From Rhodoblastus sp963736175 (lineage in GTDB: Bacteria; Pseudomonadota; Alphaproteobacteria; Rhizobiales; Beijerinckiaceae), in NCBI GenBank assembly GCA_963736175.1, contig CAVTNU010000039.1, positions 11,928 to 75,927 on the forward strand: a stretch of DNA of 64,000 nucleotides, given 5' to 3'. The notes below the pieces were generated by a model. The model had not been told where the DNA came from. It saw only the letters and a program-made list of their open reading frames with translations, and ran no database searches. The translations under genes were made by a program, and so were the position numbers. Numbering within the stretch: the stretch's first letter is position 1; every line of letters starts with the position of its first letter. Positions 7,588 to 17,436 of this stretch are shown in pieces.

Positions 7588-8879
7588 CAGGATGCTGAAA
7601 AACGCCCCGATTTCGTCGGTTACTATCGCCCGGCGCGGATTTTTGTCGGCGATTTGAGCGTTGTTTTTTGCCGAATCCGGCGTCGGCGAGCGTTTGGCGG
7701 CGCCACTTCCCCCTTACCCCGCCCTTTCTTCGATCAATTTCGGCAATCGGATGAGGTTGTAGGCTGCGGCGGCGAAGGCAAACGACCAGCCGACCCGCTC
7801 GACGCCCCGAAACTTGGTTTTGCGCTGGCCGGCGACGGTCTTCATCCAGCCGAAGGCTTCCTCGATGCGTTTTCGGATGCGCTGGCTCACCGCATAACCG
7901 GGGTGGCGCGTGGTGCGGCCATCGATTGCGGAGCGCCGTCCGTTGGTGTTCTGCGTCACATGCGGGCGCACGTTCATCGCGCGCAGTTCGTTGACGAAAA
8001 CGCGCACGTCATAACCCTTGTCGGCGCCAAGCGTGATGCCAACAGGGCGATTGGCGAGCGGTTCGATCATCGCAAGCGCGGCGTTGCGCTCGCCATGTCC
8101 GTCGGCTGGCGTCAGGCAGGCGTTGACGATCAGTCCGGCGCGGTTCTCCATCAACGCATGGCCGAGGAAAGCCAGCTTGGCCTCCATGCCGGCGCCCTTG
8201 CGATAAAGCCTGGCTTCCGTATCGGTGGTCGAAGCATGGGTCTCGTTCGAGCGCTTCTCGCCCTTGAAATCCACCTCGGCGTTGCGGCCGGAATCGGGCG
8301 GCGGCTCGTTGCCGGAGCCATCCTTGGGCTTGAAACTCTTCATCGAAGCCCAAGCCTCGATCAGCGTGCCGTCGACCGAAAAATGATCGCTCGACATCAG
8401 CCTTTTGACCCGAGGCTGCGCCAGGACGGCGGCGAGAAACTTAGCCGCTATCGCGCCGTCGAGCAGGCGGTCGCGGTTCTTGGAAAACACCGTCGCGTCC
8501 CACACGGGATCGTCGACGCCAAGGCCGACGAACCAGCGAAACAGCAAATCGGTGTCGAGACGCTCCATCAATTGCCGCTCGGAGCGCACCGAATAAAAGG
8601 CTTGCAGCAGCATCGCCCGCAGCAACCGTTCAGGCGCGACCGAAGGCCGGCCCGTCCTGGAGTAAAGCTCCGAAAAATCCGCAGCCAGTGTCGCGAGCGC
8701 CGCGTTGGCGATCTCGCGGATCACGCGCAGCGGATGGTCGCGCCGAACGCGCAACTCCAGATCGACATAGCTGAAAAGCCGCCCTGATCCCTCGTCCGTC
8801 CCGCGCATTCCGTCGCTCCTGTCTCAAAGCGATGGAATCACGACCGAAGCTGAAACGGAAGGGGTTTTTCAGCAGCCTG
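7588..8879 (-). mobile_element. Complete IS5-family element, copy 2 (1292 bp)
   Basis: This element is the same unit as 2841-4132, in inverted orientation. A 4-bp direct repeat CTAG flanks it (7584-7587 and 8880-8883). It interrupts the molybdoenzyme gene. Removing it restores that frame exactly, so the insertion was simple and precise. Confidence 0.96.
7714..8808 (-). CDS. IS5 family transposase (copy 2)
   Basis: This 364-aa transposase is identical in protein sequence to copy 1 and carries the same DDE motifs. AGGAG precedes its ATG at 8808. Its identity to copy 1 suggests that the copies spread recently or are kept alike by gene conversion. The mirrored 377-codon frame on the plus strand is a shadow. 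Confidence 0.95.
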   Translation of the reverse strand: MRGTDEGSGRLFSYVDLELRVRRDHPLRVIREIANAALATLAADFSELYSRTGRPSVAPERLLRAMLLQAFYSVRSERQLMERLDTDLLFRWFVGLGVDDPVWDATVFSKNRDRLLDGAIAAKFLAAVLAQPRVKRLMSSDHFSVDGTLIEAWASMKSFKPKDGSGNEPPPDSGRNAEVDFKGEKRSNETHASTTDTEARLYRKGAGMEAKLAFLGHALMENRAGLIVNACLTPADGHGERNAALAMIEPLANRPVGITLGADKGYDVRVFVNELRAMNVRPHVTQNTNGRRSAIDGRTTRHPGYAVSQRIRKRIEEAFGWMKTVAGQRKTKFRGVERVGWSFAFAAAAYNLIRLPKLIEERAG

Positions 8880-8883
8880 CTAG

Positions 8884-9773
8884 GCGAATCGCGTTCCGAT
8901 TACGATATTTTCAGCGGGATTCTCGCCAAACTCGGCCTAGGCTCGATGTTCGCCGAGGGCGGGCGTGATCTTGATTGGGTCAAGCGCGTGTTCGACGGCT
9001 CCGACCTGCCGAAAAAAATTTCGTGGAAGGCGTTTTGCCGCAAGGGTTATTTCGTCGTGCCGCCGGAAAGGTCAAAAATTTTCAATCTCGTCGATATGCG
9101 CTGGTACGCGGAGGGACGAAAAAAAGACATTCCCGAGCCCCTGCCGCTGCCTTCGCAATATGCGGAGGAATTCGGCAAGGGGCTGCAAACGCCGAGCGGC
9201 AAGATTGAATTCGTTCCGGAACTGCTCAAGCGTCATACAGCGGACAATCCAGAACGCCCGGCAGTCAACCGCTATATTCCCTCTTGGGAAGGCTTGCGCA
9301 CAACGGAACTGGTCGAGCGCTTCCCGCTCCAGATGATCGCGACCCACAGTCGCTACAGTTTCCACACGTACAACGACGGCAAGAACAGCGCGGTCAACCA
9401 GATCGAGGACCATCGCGCGTTGGTCGCCGGCCACAGATTCTGGCTGGTCCGGCTCAATCCGACCGACGCCGAGGCCAGGGGCATAGGCCATCGTGATCTG
9501 GTCAAAGTTTTCAACGATCGCGGCGCGGTGATCTGCGCGGCCGATATTGCTCCGATGACCATGCCGGGCGTGGTGAAATCCTATGAAGCCAGCGCCGAAT
9601 TCAAGCTGGTCGAATTCGGCGGCGAAACGCTCGAAATTGGCGGCTGTCTGAACATTCTCACGCCCGATCGGCCGCAAACAAAAGGCACCCACTCCATGGC
9701 TCCTAATTCCTGCCTCGTGCAAGTCGAAAAATGGCGGGACGCCGAGGCGTTCAAATCCAGAAACGCAGCGTGA
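8884..9773 (+). pseudogene. Transhydroxylase-like molybdoenzyme large subunit, C-terminal fragment
   Basis: This is the continuation of the fragment at 7301-7587, coding about 297 residues to the natural stop at 9771-9773. It contains GRDLDWVKRVFDGSDLPKKI, LQTPSGKIEFVPELLKRH and RYIPSWEG, then a C-terminal molybdopterin dinucleotide-binding domain (LIATHSRYSFHTYND-like region, LVRLNPTDAEARGI, and SMAPNSCLVQVEKW near the end). Sequence order follows transhydroxylase large subunits. An in-frame ATG inside the IS5 end (8832) could start a short protein, but it would lack the active-site half. Eleven bases separate it from the intact small subunit. Confidence 0.75.
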
Positions 9774-9783
9774 GGGGGCGGCA

Positions 9784-10653
9784 ATGAGCAAATGGAACCT
9801 GATCATCAACGTCGGCCGTTGCATGAACTGCTATAATTGCGTGATCGCCGAACGCGACGAACATGTCGGCAACGAATTTCCGGGCTATGCGGCGGCGGCC
9901 GCCGCCGAGGGAGACAGCACAATCCGCATTCGCCGCCGCGTGCAGGGCTCGGCGCCGATGGTGGAGACCGTCTATCTGCCCGTCATGTGCAATCATTGCG
10001 ACAATCCGCCTTGCCAAAAAGTCGGCGGCGACGCGATTTCCAAGCGTGACGACGGAATTGTCATCATCGATCCGGCGAAAGCGCGCGGTCGCCGGGATAT
10101 CGCCAAATCGTGCCCGTACGGCGCCATTGTCTGGAACGAAGAACTTCAACTTCCGCAGACCTGGATTTTCGATGCGCATCTGCTCGATGCGGGATGGAAA
10201 GAACCGCGCTGCCAGCAAGTGTGTCCGACCGATGTTTTCGAGGCTGTCAAGATCGACGACGCGGCGATGAAGGCGCGCGCGAAAAGCGAAAAGCTCCGGC
10301 GGCTGCACGAAGGCCTCGGCGCCGAGCCGCGGGTTTGGTACCGCGATTTGGATCTGTGGGAGCGCTGCTTCATTGGCGGCAGCGTCAGCGCCGTCGTTGA
10401 CGGGCGGATCGAATGCGTCGAAAACGCCAAAGTCTCGCTGGTTAAGGACGGCGCGAAGCTTATGGAAAAGACGACCGACATCTTCGGCGATTTTCGTTTC
10501 GACCTATTGCCCAAAAATGGCGGCGTCTATCGCGTCGATGTCGAGCACGGATTGGGCGCCGCGCACCATCAATGCGAACTCGGAGAAAGCCAATATTTGG
10601 GGGAGATACGGCTCCAAACGGCGGAAGAAATGTCGCCCGCCGTTCAAAGCTGA
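9784..10653 (+). CDS. Transhydroxylase-like iron-sulfur small subunit
   Basis: This 289-aa protein has a ferredoxin-like electron-transfer part and a C-terminal beta domain. Cysteines lie at 13, 16, 19, then 69, 72, 77, then 110 (SCPYGAI) and 143, 147 (CQQVCP). They are enough for at least two [4Fe-4S] clusters. From about residue 195 a transthyretin/Cna-B-like domain follows (VDGRIECVENAKV, FGDFRFDLLPKNGGVYRV). This two-part layout is typical of the small subunit of pyrogallol-phloroglucinol transhydroxylase. There is no signal peptide, so it should act in the cytoplasm. A good GAGGGGG site precedes ATG 9784. The gene is intact although its large-subunit partner is destroyed, so it probably lacks a functional role now. 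Confidence 0.75.
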   Translation: MSKWNLIINVGRCMNCYNCVIAERDEHVGNEFPGYAAAAAAEGDSTIRIRRRVQGSAPMVETVYLPVMCNHCDNPPCQKVGGDAISKRDDGIVIIDPAKARGRRDIAKSCPYGAIVWNEELQLPQTWIFDAHLLDAGWKEPRCQQVCPTDVFEAVKIDDAAMKARAKSEKLRRLHEGLGAEPRVWYRDLDLWERCFIGGSVSAVVDGRIECVENAKVSLVKDGAKLMEKTTDIFGDFRFDLLPKNGGVYRVDVEHGLGAAHHQCELGESQYLGEIRLQTAEEMSPAVQS

Positions 10654-10760
10654 CGAACGGTTGTGAAACTGTCGTCTTCGCGCTCGCGACCACAGAGCTT
10701 CCGCCCCTGGCGGTCGCCGACGAATAACATCATCAAAGTGAACTGGAACCGGAGATCGCC

Positions 10761-10799
10761 ATGCAGAACGCGTTTTCGACCGACAGCGGAAAGATTTGA
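10761..10799 (+). other. Possible 12-codon mini-ORF before the acyl-CoA synthetase
   Basis: An ATG seven bases after GGAG opens a frame of twelve codons (MQNAFSTDSGKI) that ends three bases before the ATG of the synthetase. It may be a leader peptide for translational coupling or the scar of a deleted gene. Nothing else supports it. Confidence 0.25.
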
Positions 10800-10802
10800 A
10801 CG

Positions 10803-12701
10803 ATGCCGATCGCCTCACTCGCTGATATTCTGGACATCGAGCGCACGCCGCTGTCGGAGCGGCGCGTTCCGCCGACCACCTACGCGATGTTGGAGGCTGG
10901 CGCCGGGATCGCTCCTAACGCGCCAGCCCTCACGTTCTTCGCTCAAACGAAGCAATTCAAGCAGGCGACGGTTTGGTCGCATCGAGAATTGTTTCGGCAG
11001 ATCACACAGGCCGCGAACCTCTTTCGACGGTTGGGCGTTGGGCGAGACGACGCTGTCGCCTTTGTCCTGCCGAACCTGCCGGAAACGCATTTGACCATTT
11101 GGGGCGGCGAGGCCGCGGGAATCGCTTTCGCGATCAACCCGCTGCAAGAGACCGAACAGATGGCCGGGCTATTGAAGGCGGTCGAGCCGAAAGTGCTTGT
11201 AATGCTCGCGCCCACGCCGGGCGTCGACCTGTGGGAGAAGACGACGAAGGCGGCAGAGGGACTCTCCCGCCTCAGCGCGGTGCTCGTCGTCGACATGGCG
11301 CCCTATGTTTCGCCGTTGCAGCGCGTCGCCTTGCGCCTGCTCGCGCCCCGTCCGCGGACCGCGCTTGCGGCTCCCGTGCTCGACTTCCGCCGCGAACTGA
11401 GCCGGGAGCGCGGCGACGCCTTGAATTTCGAGGGCCCGTCGCCTGGCGCCGTCTCCTCCTATTTCTGCACGGGCGGCACCACCGGCTCGCCCAAGATCGC
11501 CCGTCGCACCCATTTCTCGGAGGCCTTCGACTCCTGGGCGCTGACCACGTTCAGCGAAGGCCGCTTCGGCGTCGGCAAGACGATTTTCTGCGGCCTGCCG
11601 CTCTTCCACGTGAACGGACAATTGGTGACCGGACTCACGCCCTGGTCGAAAGGCGCCCATGTTGTGATGGGCACGCCGCAGGGCTATCGGGGCGAAGGCG
11701 TGATCCAGAATTTTTGGGCGCTGGTGGAGCATTTTCGGATCAACATGTTTTCCGGCGTTCCTACGGTCTACTCGGCGCTGCTTCAGGTTCCGATCGCTGG
11801 GCGGAATATCGGCAGTCTCGACGTCGCCCTTTGCGGCGCCGCGCCCATGCCGGTGCAGCTCTTCAAGTCGTTTCAGGACCAAACGGGCGTTCGCATCGTC
11901 GAGGGCTACGGCCTCACCGAAGGCGCCTGCGTTTCGAGCGGCAATCCGCTCGACGCTCCGCCGCGCATCGGATCGATCGGCGTCCGTTACCCCTATCAGG
12001 ACATGCGCGCGCTGATCCTCGACGATGACGGCAAGTTCCTTCGCGACGCGGACGCCGACGAGATCGGCGTGATCGCCATCTGTGGGCCGAATGTATTCGC
12101 CGGCTATCTCGATCCCTCCCATAACAAGGGACTCTGGATCGAGCGGCAGGGAGAAACCTGGCTGAATACCGGCGATCTCGGCCGGCAGGACGCGGACGGC
12201 TATTTCTGGCTTACCGGACGCAAAAAGGAGCTGATCATCCGCGGCGGTCACAACATCGACCCGAAGCTCATCGAAGATCCGCTGCATCACCATTCCGGCG
12301 TCGCTCTCGCGGCCGCGATCGGTCGCCCGGACCCGCACGCCGGCGAGGTTCCCGTCGCTTATGTGCAGATGAAGCCCGGGGCGAGCGCAAGCCCGGACGA
12401 CCTTCTCGAGTTCGCCAGACAGCACATCCCCGAACGCGCCGCATGGCCCAAGGCGGTTCGTATCGTCAGCGAACTGCCGACGACGAATGTCGGGAAGATC
12501 TTCAAGCCCAACCTGCTGCGGCGGGAAATCGAGGATGTCATTCGCGCCGAAGCCGCGGCGGTCGATGTGGACGTCACGCGGATTGAGTTCCGTCAGGATC
12601 CTGTGCGGGGCGTGACGGCTTGTGTGCGTGTCGACGGCGGCGAGGCGCGGTTGCGCGAGGCGCTGGGGAAATACGCTTTCGCGGTCGAGATCGCCTCATG
12701 A
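10803..12701 (+). CDS. AMP-forming acyl-CoA synthetase
   Basis: This 632-aa ANL-superfamily enzyme activates a carboxylic acid with ATP and CoA through an acyl-adenylate. The P-loop is TGGTTGSPK at 223-231. The aromatic/adenine motif is VEGYGLTEG, the ATP/ribose motif is NTGDLGRQDADGYFWLTGR, the hinge is KKELIIRGGHNIDP, and the catalytic lysine lies in TTNVGKIFKPNL. The substrate cannot be read from the sequence. It follows the transhydroxylase-like small subunit by 149 bp and precedes a short-chain dehydrogenase, so an aromatic or acyl degradation cassette is possible but inferred. A tail of about 60 residues follows the usual end of the fold (VDVDVTRIEFRQDP onward). Confidence 0.9.
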   Translation: MPIASLADILDIERTPLSERRVPPTTYAMLEAGAGIAPNAPALTFFAQTKQFKQATVWSHRELFRQITQAANLFRRLGVGRDDAVAFVLPNLPETHLTIWGGEAAGIAFAINPLQETEQMAGLLKAVEPKVLVMLAPTPGVDLWEKTTKAAEGLSRLSAVLVVDMAPYVSPLQRVALRLLAPRPRTALAAPVLDFRRELSRERGDALNFEGPSPGAVSSYFCTGGTTGSPKIARRTHFSEAFDSWALTTFSEGRFGVGKTIFCGLPLFHVNGQLVTGLTPWSKGAHVVMGTPQGYRGEGVIQNFWALVEHFRINMFSGVPTVYSALLQVPIAGRNIGSLDVALCGAAPMPVQLFKSFQDQTGVRIVEGYGLTEGACVSSGNPLDAPPRIGSIGVRYPYQDMRALILDDDGKFLRDADADEIGVIAICGPNVFAGYLDPSHNKGLWIERQGETWLNTGDLGRQDADGYFWLTGRKKELIIRGGHNIDPKLIEDPLHHHSGVALAAAIGRPDPHAGEVPVAYVQMKPGASASPDDLLEFARQHIPERAAWPKAVRIVSELPTTNVGKIFKPNLLRREIEDVIRAEAAAVDVDVTRIEFRQDPVRGVTACVRVDGGEARLREALGKYAFAVEIAS

Positions 12702-12780
12702 TCGCACCCATTGCCACAGCGCGCGATCACGCCGGCTCGGGAGCGAGCGAACAGGTTTTCGCAACAAAAGGTTTGGCAAG

Positions 12781-13530
12781 ATGGGACAGGATATGAAGAC
12801 ACCGACGCCTCCGGTCGCCGTGATAAGCGGCGGATCGTCCGGCATAGGCAAAGCTTTCGTGGCGGCTCTGCACGCCCGGGGCTATGTGATCGTCACTTGC
12901 GGGCGCGATCCGGCCAAGCTCGGACAGCTTGAGGCCGAGTTTCCTGGCGTCGAGGGCCATGCGGTCGACGTATCGGATGGGGCGGCCATGCGCGCCTTCG
13001 CCAAAGATGTCCTGTCCGCTCACTCGAGGGTCGATCTGCTGATCAGCAACGCCGGCGGATTGCGAGAGATCGATTTCCTGAACGAAAGCGTTCAGGGCCA
13101 GGACCTGACCGCCGAGATCCGCTCCAACTTTGAGGGCGCGATTCACCTGATCAGCGGGTTCCTGCCGGGGCTGCGCCGCGCTGGACGCGCCGCGATCATC
13201 ATCGTCAGTTCCGGCTACGCGCTGGCGCCCGCGACCCGCGCGCCGATCTATTCGGCGTCCAAGGCCGCGCTTCACAGTCTGGCCAAGTCGCTGCGACGAC
13301 AATTGGCCCCCGTAAACATCACGGTGACGGAAGTCGCGCCGCCGGTCGTCGACACGCCGGCCGTGGCGCATCGCCAGGTCGCGAAAATGTCGGCGCGCCA
13401 GGTCGCCGAGCAGACGCTGTCGGCGGCGGCGAAAGGCGTGAAGGAAGTCTACCCGGGACAGGCCCGCTGGCTTCCGCTCATGTTGCGCCTGGCCCCTTCG
13501 CTCATCGAAGCGATGGTGGCGAAGACCTGA
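12781..13530 (+). CDS. Short-chain dehydrogenase/reductase
   Basis: This 249-aa classical SDR is an NAD(P)-dependent oxidoreductase. The cofactor loop is VISGGSSGIGKAF, the structural motif is ISNAGG, and the catalytic Ser-Tyr-Lys are in IIVSSGYALAPATRAPIYSA followed by SKAAL. VTEVAPPVVDTPAV follows. The sequence is close to DltE/YciK-like SDRs. The start is either ATG 12781 or ATG 12793; the first keeps AAAGG at a usable distance. It lies 79 bp after the acyl-CoA synthetase on the same strand and is probably co-transcribed. The substrate is unknown. Confidence 0.88.
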   Translation: MGQDMKTPTPPVAVISGGSSGIGKAFVAALHARGYVIVTCGRDPAKLGQLEAEFPGVEGHAVDVSDGAAMRAFAKDVLSAHSRVDLLISNAGGLREIDFLNESVQGQDLTAEIRSNFEGAIHLISGFLPGLRRAGRAAIIIVSSGYALAPATRAPIYSASKAALHSLAKSLRRQLAPVNITVTEVAPPVVDTPAVAHRQVAKMSARQVAEQTLSAAAKGVKEVYPGQARWLPLMLRLAPSLIEAMVAKT

Positions 13531-13773
13531 TCGAGCCTCGCCCACGCAGGGAGGCGAAACAGGACGCCTCTGCGCGCGCGGTCGCGGCGCCGAGCGGCGG
13601 CCCCGTTTGCCAAAAAGCTGCTTTGCATGCAAAATCCCGCCGAAACAACAGATCATCGACGAGCGTCAGGCTATCGTTGGGCTTGCGGTCAAACACGGCG
13701 CAGGCGATGGCGTTTTGTCGGCAAATCGTCAGCGGCGCCTCAGTTCACTAAAGTCAAACGATCGAAATTGTTC

Positions 13774-16141
13774 ATGCCTCAATGGTTTCACCGTTTCGGT
13801 GTTCTTGCCGCCCTTTTCCTCTGTGTGGGCGCCCTTGCCGTCGGGTTCTACGCTCTGCGATTTTGGAGCGAGCACGGTCAGGCCGATCTCCGGCGCTACG
13901 ACAGTCCGATCGCTCAGGCCGGGCTGGTGAGTTACCGCAAACAGATCAAGCCAATCCTGGAAAAGCGCTGCGTCGTCTGCCATGCCTGTTACGACGCCCC
14001 TTGCCAACTCAAGCTCGGAAATTGGGAGGGCGTCGCACGCGGTCTCAGTTCGGAACAGGTCTATAATGGCTCGCGCGTGGTTGAGGCGAAGCCGACGCGT
14101 CTTTTCGTTGACGCGCAGAAGGCGTCGGAATGGCGAGCGAAGGGGTTTTCGCCGGTTCTTAACGAATACAGGGCCACGCCTGAGCAAAACCGAAACTTGA
14201 GTTTGATTTATCGGGCGCTTGCGTTGAAGCGGTCCCATCCGCAACCGGCAGGCGGCCTTGCTCCGGACGTTCTCGATTATGGCGTCAATCGCGATCAGAC
14301 TTGCCCGAAAATCGAGGCCTTCGACCTCTATGAAAAAACGCATCCCCAGGCTGGGATGCCGTTTGGCTTGCCGGGCGTCGATCCAGACGATCAGGGTCTG
14401 ATCGTCAAATGGATCGAACAGGGCGCGCCAGACGAAGGGCCGCCGCCTCTCTCCCAACAGGAAGAAGCCGAAATTTCCGAATGGGAGCGCTTTTTAAACG
14501 GAGACACGCCGAAAGAGCGGCTGATGAGCCGCTATTTGTATGAACATCTTTTTCTCGCCCATCTTTATTTAGGCGAGGCAAATGAAGGGGCCGCCTTCCG
14601 TCTCGTTCGCAGCGCGACGCCGCCGGGCGAGAAAATTTCCGTCATCGCGACGCGACGTCCGTTCGACGCCCCAGGGGCCGGACGTTTTTTTTTATCGATT
14701 GCAGCGCGACCTGGAGCCGATCGTCGCCAAGACGCACATGCCCTATCGGCTGGATAGAGCGCGCATGGAAAGGTACAGGGCCTTATTCCTTGTTCCTGAA
14801 TATCCTGTCGACAAGGCGCCAGCCTACGAGCCGCAGGAAGCCTCGAACGGCTTGGCGACCTTTCGCGCGATTCCGGAAGAGGCGCGCTATCGTTTCCTCC
14901 TCGACGACGCGCAATATTTCGTCATGACCTTCATCAAGGGGCCAGTGTGCAGGGGATAGGCGGCGCTGAACGTCATCGAGGATCGGTTCTGGGTGTTTTT
15001 TCTGGCGCCCGGCGCGGGGGTGCGCAGAGACGCCGACGATGTGGCGCTGCGGTCTCTCGAAACCATGGCTCTTCCCGCAGCGGACGGCAGCAACAGTCCG
15101 CCGCTTTTGACGACCTGGATTCGCTACGCCGCGCGGGAGCGGCGATATCAGGAGGCGCGCGCCGTGAGCTTGCGCGCCATCGCCGCCGCCGAGGGCGGAC
15201 CCCGGCTCGATATGATCTGGGATGGAGACGGAACAAATTCCAACGCCGCCCTGACGGTGATGCGGCACTTCGACAGCGCGACGGTCGTTCGCGGGCTCGT
15301 CGGCGCATCCCCAAAAACCGCTTGGTTGATCGACTATACGCTGCTGGAGCGAATTTATTACCTTTTGGCCGCTGGATATGACGTGTTCGGCAACATCACC
15401 CATAATCTCAACAGCCGCCTCTATATGGATTTTCTGCGTATGGAGGGCGAGGCCAATTTCATCGGCCTTCTGCCCGCGAGCGCGCGCGCCGACGCGCTGT
15501 CGCGATGGTATCGCGACGCCACCAAAGAATCGCTGGAGCACATGAGGGCTTTGGTTATCGGTCCGGCGGTCGCCAGCGCGATCACCTATCACGACGCCGA
15601 TCCCGAACGGGAGCTCTTCTGGATGCTCCAGCGGCGCTTGCGGCCCGCGCTCGATACGAGCCTGTCTCTCGCCGGGGTGAAGGATGCGACGCTTCGCGGG
15701 CGCCTGGAGCGTCTCGCCGCCCTGAAAGGCGGCCGTCTCGGCCTGCTGCCCGAGCTCAGCTACCTTGAGGTGAACGACGCGCAGGGTGAAGCGCATTATT
15801 TCACCTTGGTGAAAGACACCGGCCACCGCAACGTCACCCACCTGTTGCTGGAACAGAACGAACTGGCGCCGGAAGAAAATGCGCTCACTGTGGCTCCTGG
15901 TCTGATCGGCGCTTATCCAAACGCGCTCTTCCGGCTGAAAAATGACGAATTGCCGGAGTTCGTCCAGGCGGTCGCCACCCTTAACTCCGAGGACGATTAC
16001 CGGCGTCTGAGCGAGCGCTTCGCTGTCAGGCGAACCGATCCGCGCTTCTGGGACTTTAGCGACCGCCTACAAGCGGCGGAGGGGCGGATGGACCAGCGCG
16101 ACGGCGGATTGCTCGATTACAGTCGGTTGGAGAACAGGTGA
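13774..16141 (+). pseudogene. cti: Fatty acid cis/trans isomerase, frameshifted and interrupted
   Basis: Cti is a periplasmic haem protein that converts cis- to trans-unsaturated membrane fatty acids under solvent or heat stress. The N-terminus has a membrane/signal segment (FGVLAALFLCVGALAVGFYA) and the haem site CVVCH at residues 66-70, followed by CYDAPCQLKLGNW as in known Cti proteins. The frame shifts at a run of nine T (14685-14693): eight T would give GRFFYRLQRDLEPIV. An in-frame TAG at 14957-14959 sits where Gln is expected (CRG-stop-AALNVIEDRFW). After removing one T and reading the TAG, the protein would be 788 aa, full family length. Either this is a pseudogene or at least one lesion is a sequencing error. 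Confidence 0.88.
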
Positions 16142-16512
16142 GAGCGGCGACCAAACTCGACGCGCCGCGGTCGCTTCAACGGACGATGTTTATGCCGATA
16201 AGAAGCAATGCGAAAATTCAATTCAATCGAAAATGCCGGGCAAGCGTCATTGGCGGACCGAAGGAAAGCACTCCCTGCGCGAATGCCGTGGCGGCCTCAT
16301 CGGTTCGGGGCGAGGGGCGCCGCGTCAGGCTGGCCGTCAGCGCGCGACCACACGCGCGGGCAAGGCGAACAACACGCTCTCCATAAACATTGCGATGGAT
16401 CAGTCTCTGCCCCAACCGCGTTCGTGGACCTTCGGCTTGGAATAAATTACTTTGGCCTTCGCCGAAGCAATCGCCGCGCGCCATCGCCGCGCGATCATAA
16501 AGGTGAACTCTG
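16142..16512. other. Intergenic region, no gene seen
   Basis: About 370 bp lie between the cti remnant and the patatin gene. Short frames exist on both strands, but none has a recognisable product, and the longest (minus strand, into the next gene) is a shadow. The patatin promoter should lie here. Confidence 0.5.
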
Positions 16513-17436
16513 ATGCCCAAACCTCGCATAGGCCTGGCGCTTGGAGGCGGATCGGCGCGGGGCTGGTCGCATATCGGCGTGATTGAGGCGCTTGCGGACG
16601 CGGACGTGCATCCCGACATCGTCTGCGGGTGCTCGATCGGCGCTTTGGTCGGCGCGGCCTATGTCTGCGGCGTATTGCCGGCGCTGAAGGAATTCGCTCT
16701 ATCTTTGAATTTGCGCGAAATCGCGCGTTACGTCGATGTTCGCGTTTCCGGCGGCGGCCTCATTCGCGGTCAGGAAATTGTCGCGCTTCTGCGCAAGATG
16801 AATATCGTCGGCCCCGTCGAGAAATGCGCCCTGCCGTTTGCGGCGGTGGCGACCGATCTTGAAAGCGGGCGCGAAATCTGGCTGCGGGAAGGTCCCATCG
16901 AAGACGCCGTGCGCGCGTCGATCTCGATACCCGGCATTTTCAGCCCAGCTCGCTTGGGAGATCGATGGCTTCTTGACGGCGGCCTCGTCAATCCCGTGCC
17001 CGCCTCGCTCTGTCGCGCGCTCGGCGCCGATATCATCATATCCGTCAATCTCAACAGCGACATCATCGGCGGATTTGCGGCTAATAAACGCAAAGGAGTT
17101 GGGGCGCGCGGCGTTCCGCCGGAATTCGTGACGCGTATTCTAGGCGGGGCCCCAGCCGCTTTGCGTGAACAGGTCGGCGCAATTCTGCCGAATCTGATAT
17201 CGGAGGCGCCAACCACGCCGGGATATTTCGACGTTCTGATGACGTCGATCAATATTATGCAGGATCAGATTACGCGTACGCGTCTCGCCGGCGAACCCCC
17301 GCATGTGACGCTGGCGCCGCGCTTGAAAGGAATCGGTTTTCTCGAATTCCATCGCGCGGGCGAAGCCATCGAGGAAGGCCGCGCCAGCGTCGAGCATGCT
17401 ATGCCCTTCATTCGTCGCCACATTTCCCCAAATTGA
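16513..17436 (+). CDS. Patatin-like phospholipase (RssA-like)
   Basis: This 307-aa lipid acyl hydrolase uses a Ser-Asp dyad. The oxyanion loop is LALGGGSARGWSHIG near the start, the nucleophile elbow is GCSIGAL (GxSxG), and the catalytic Asp is in LLDGGLVNPVP. No signal peptide is seen, so it is probably cytoplasmic. Length and order fit RssA/YchK-type patatins. It follows the cti remnant, and both would act on membrane lipids, but there is a 371-bp gap and no evidence of an operon. Confidence 0.88.
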   Translation: MPKPRIGLALGGGSARGWSHIGVIEALADADVHPDIVCGCSIGALVGAAYVCGVLPALKEFALSLNLREIARYVDVRVSGGGLIRGQEIVALLRKMNIVGPVEKCALPFAAVATDLESGREIWLREGPIEDAVRASISIPGIFSPARLGDRWLLDGGLVNPVPASLCRALGADIIISVNLNSDIIGGFAANKRKGVGARGVPPEFVTRILGGAPAALREQVGAILPNLISEAPTTPGYFDVLMTSINIMQDQITRTRLAGEPPHVTLAPRLKGIGFLEFHRAGEAIEEGRASVEHAMPFIRRHISPN

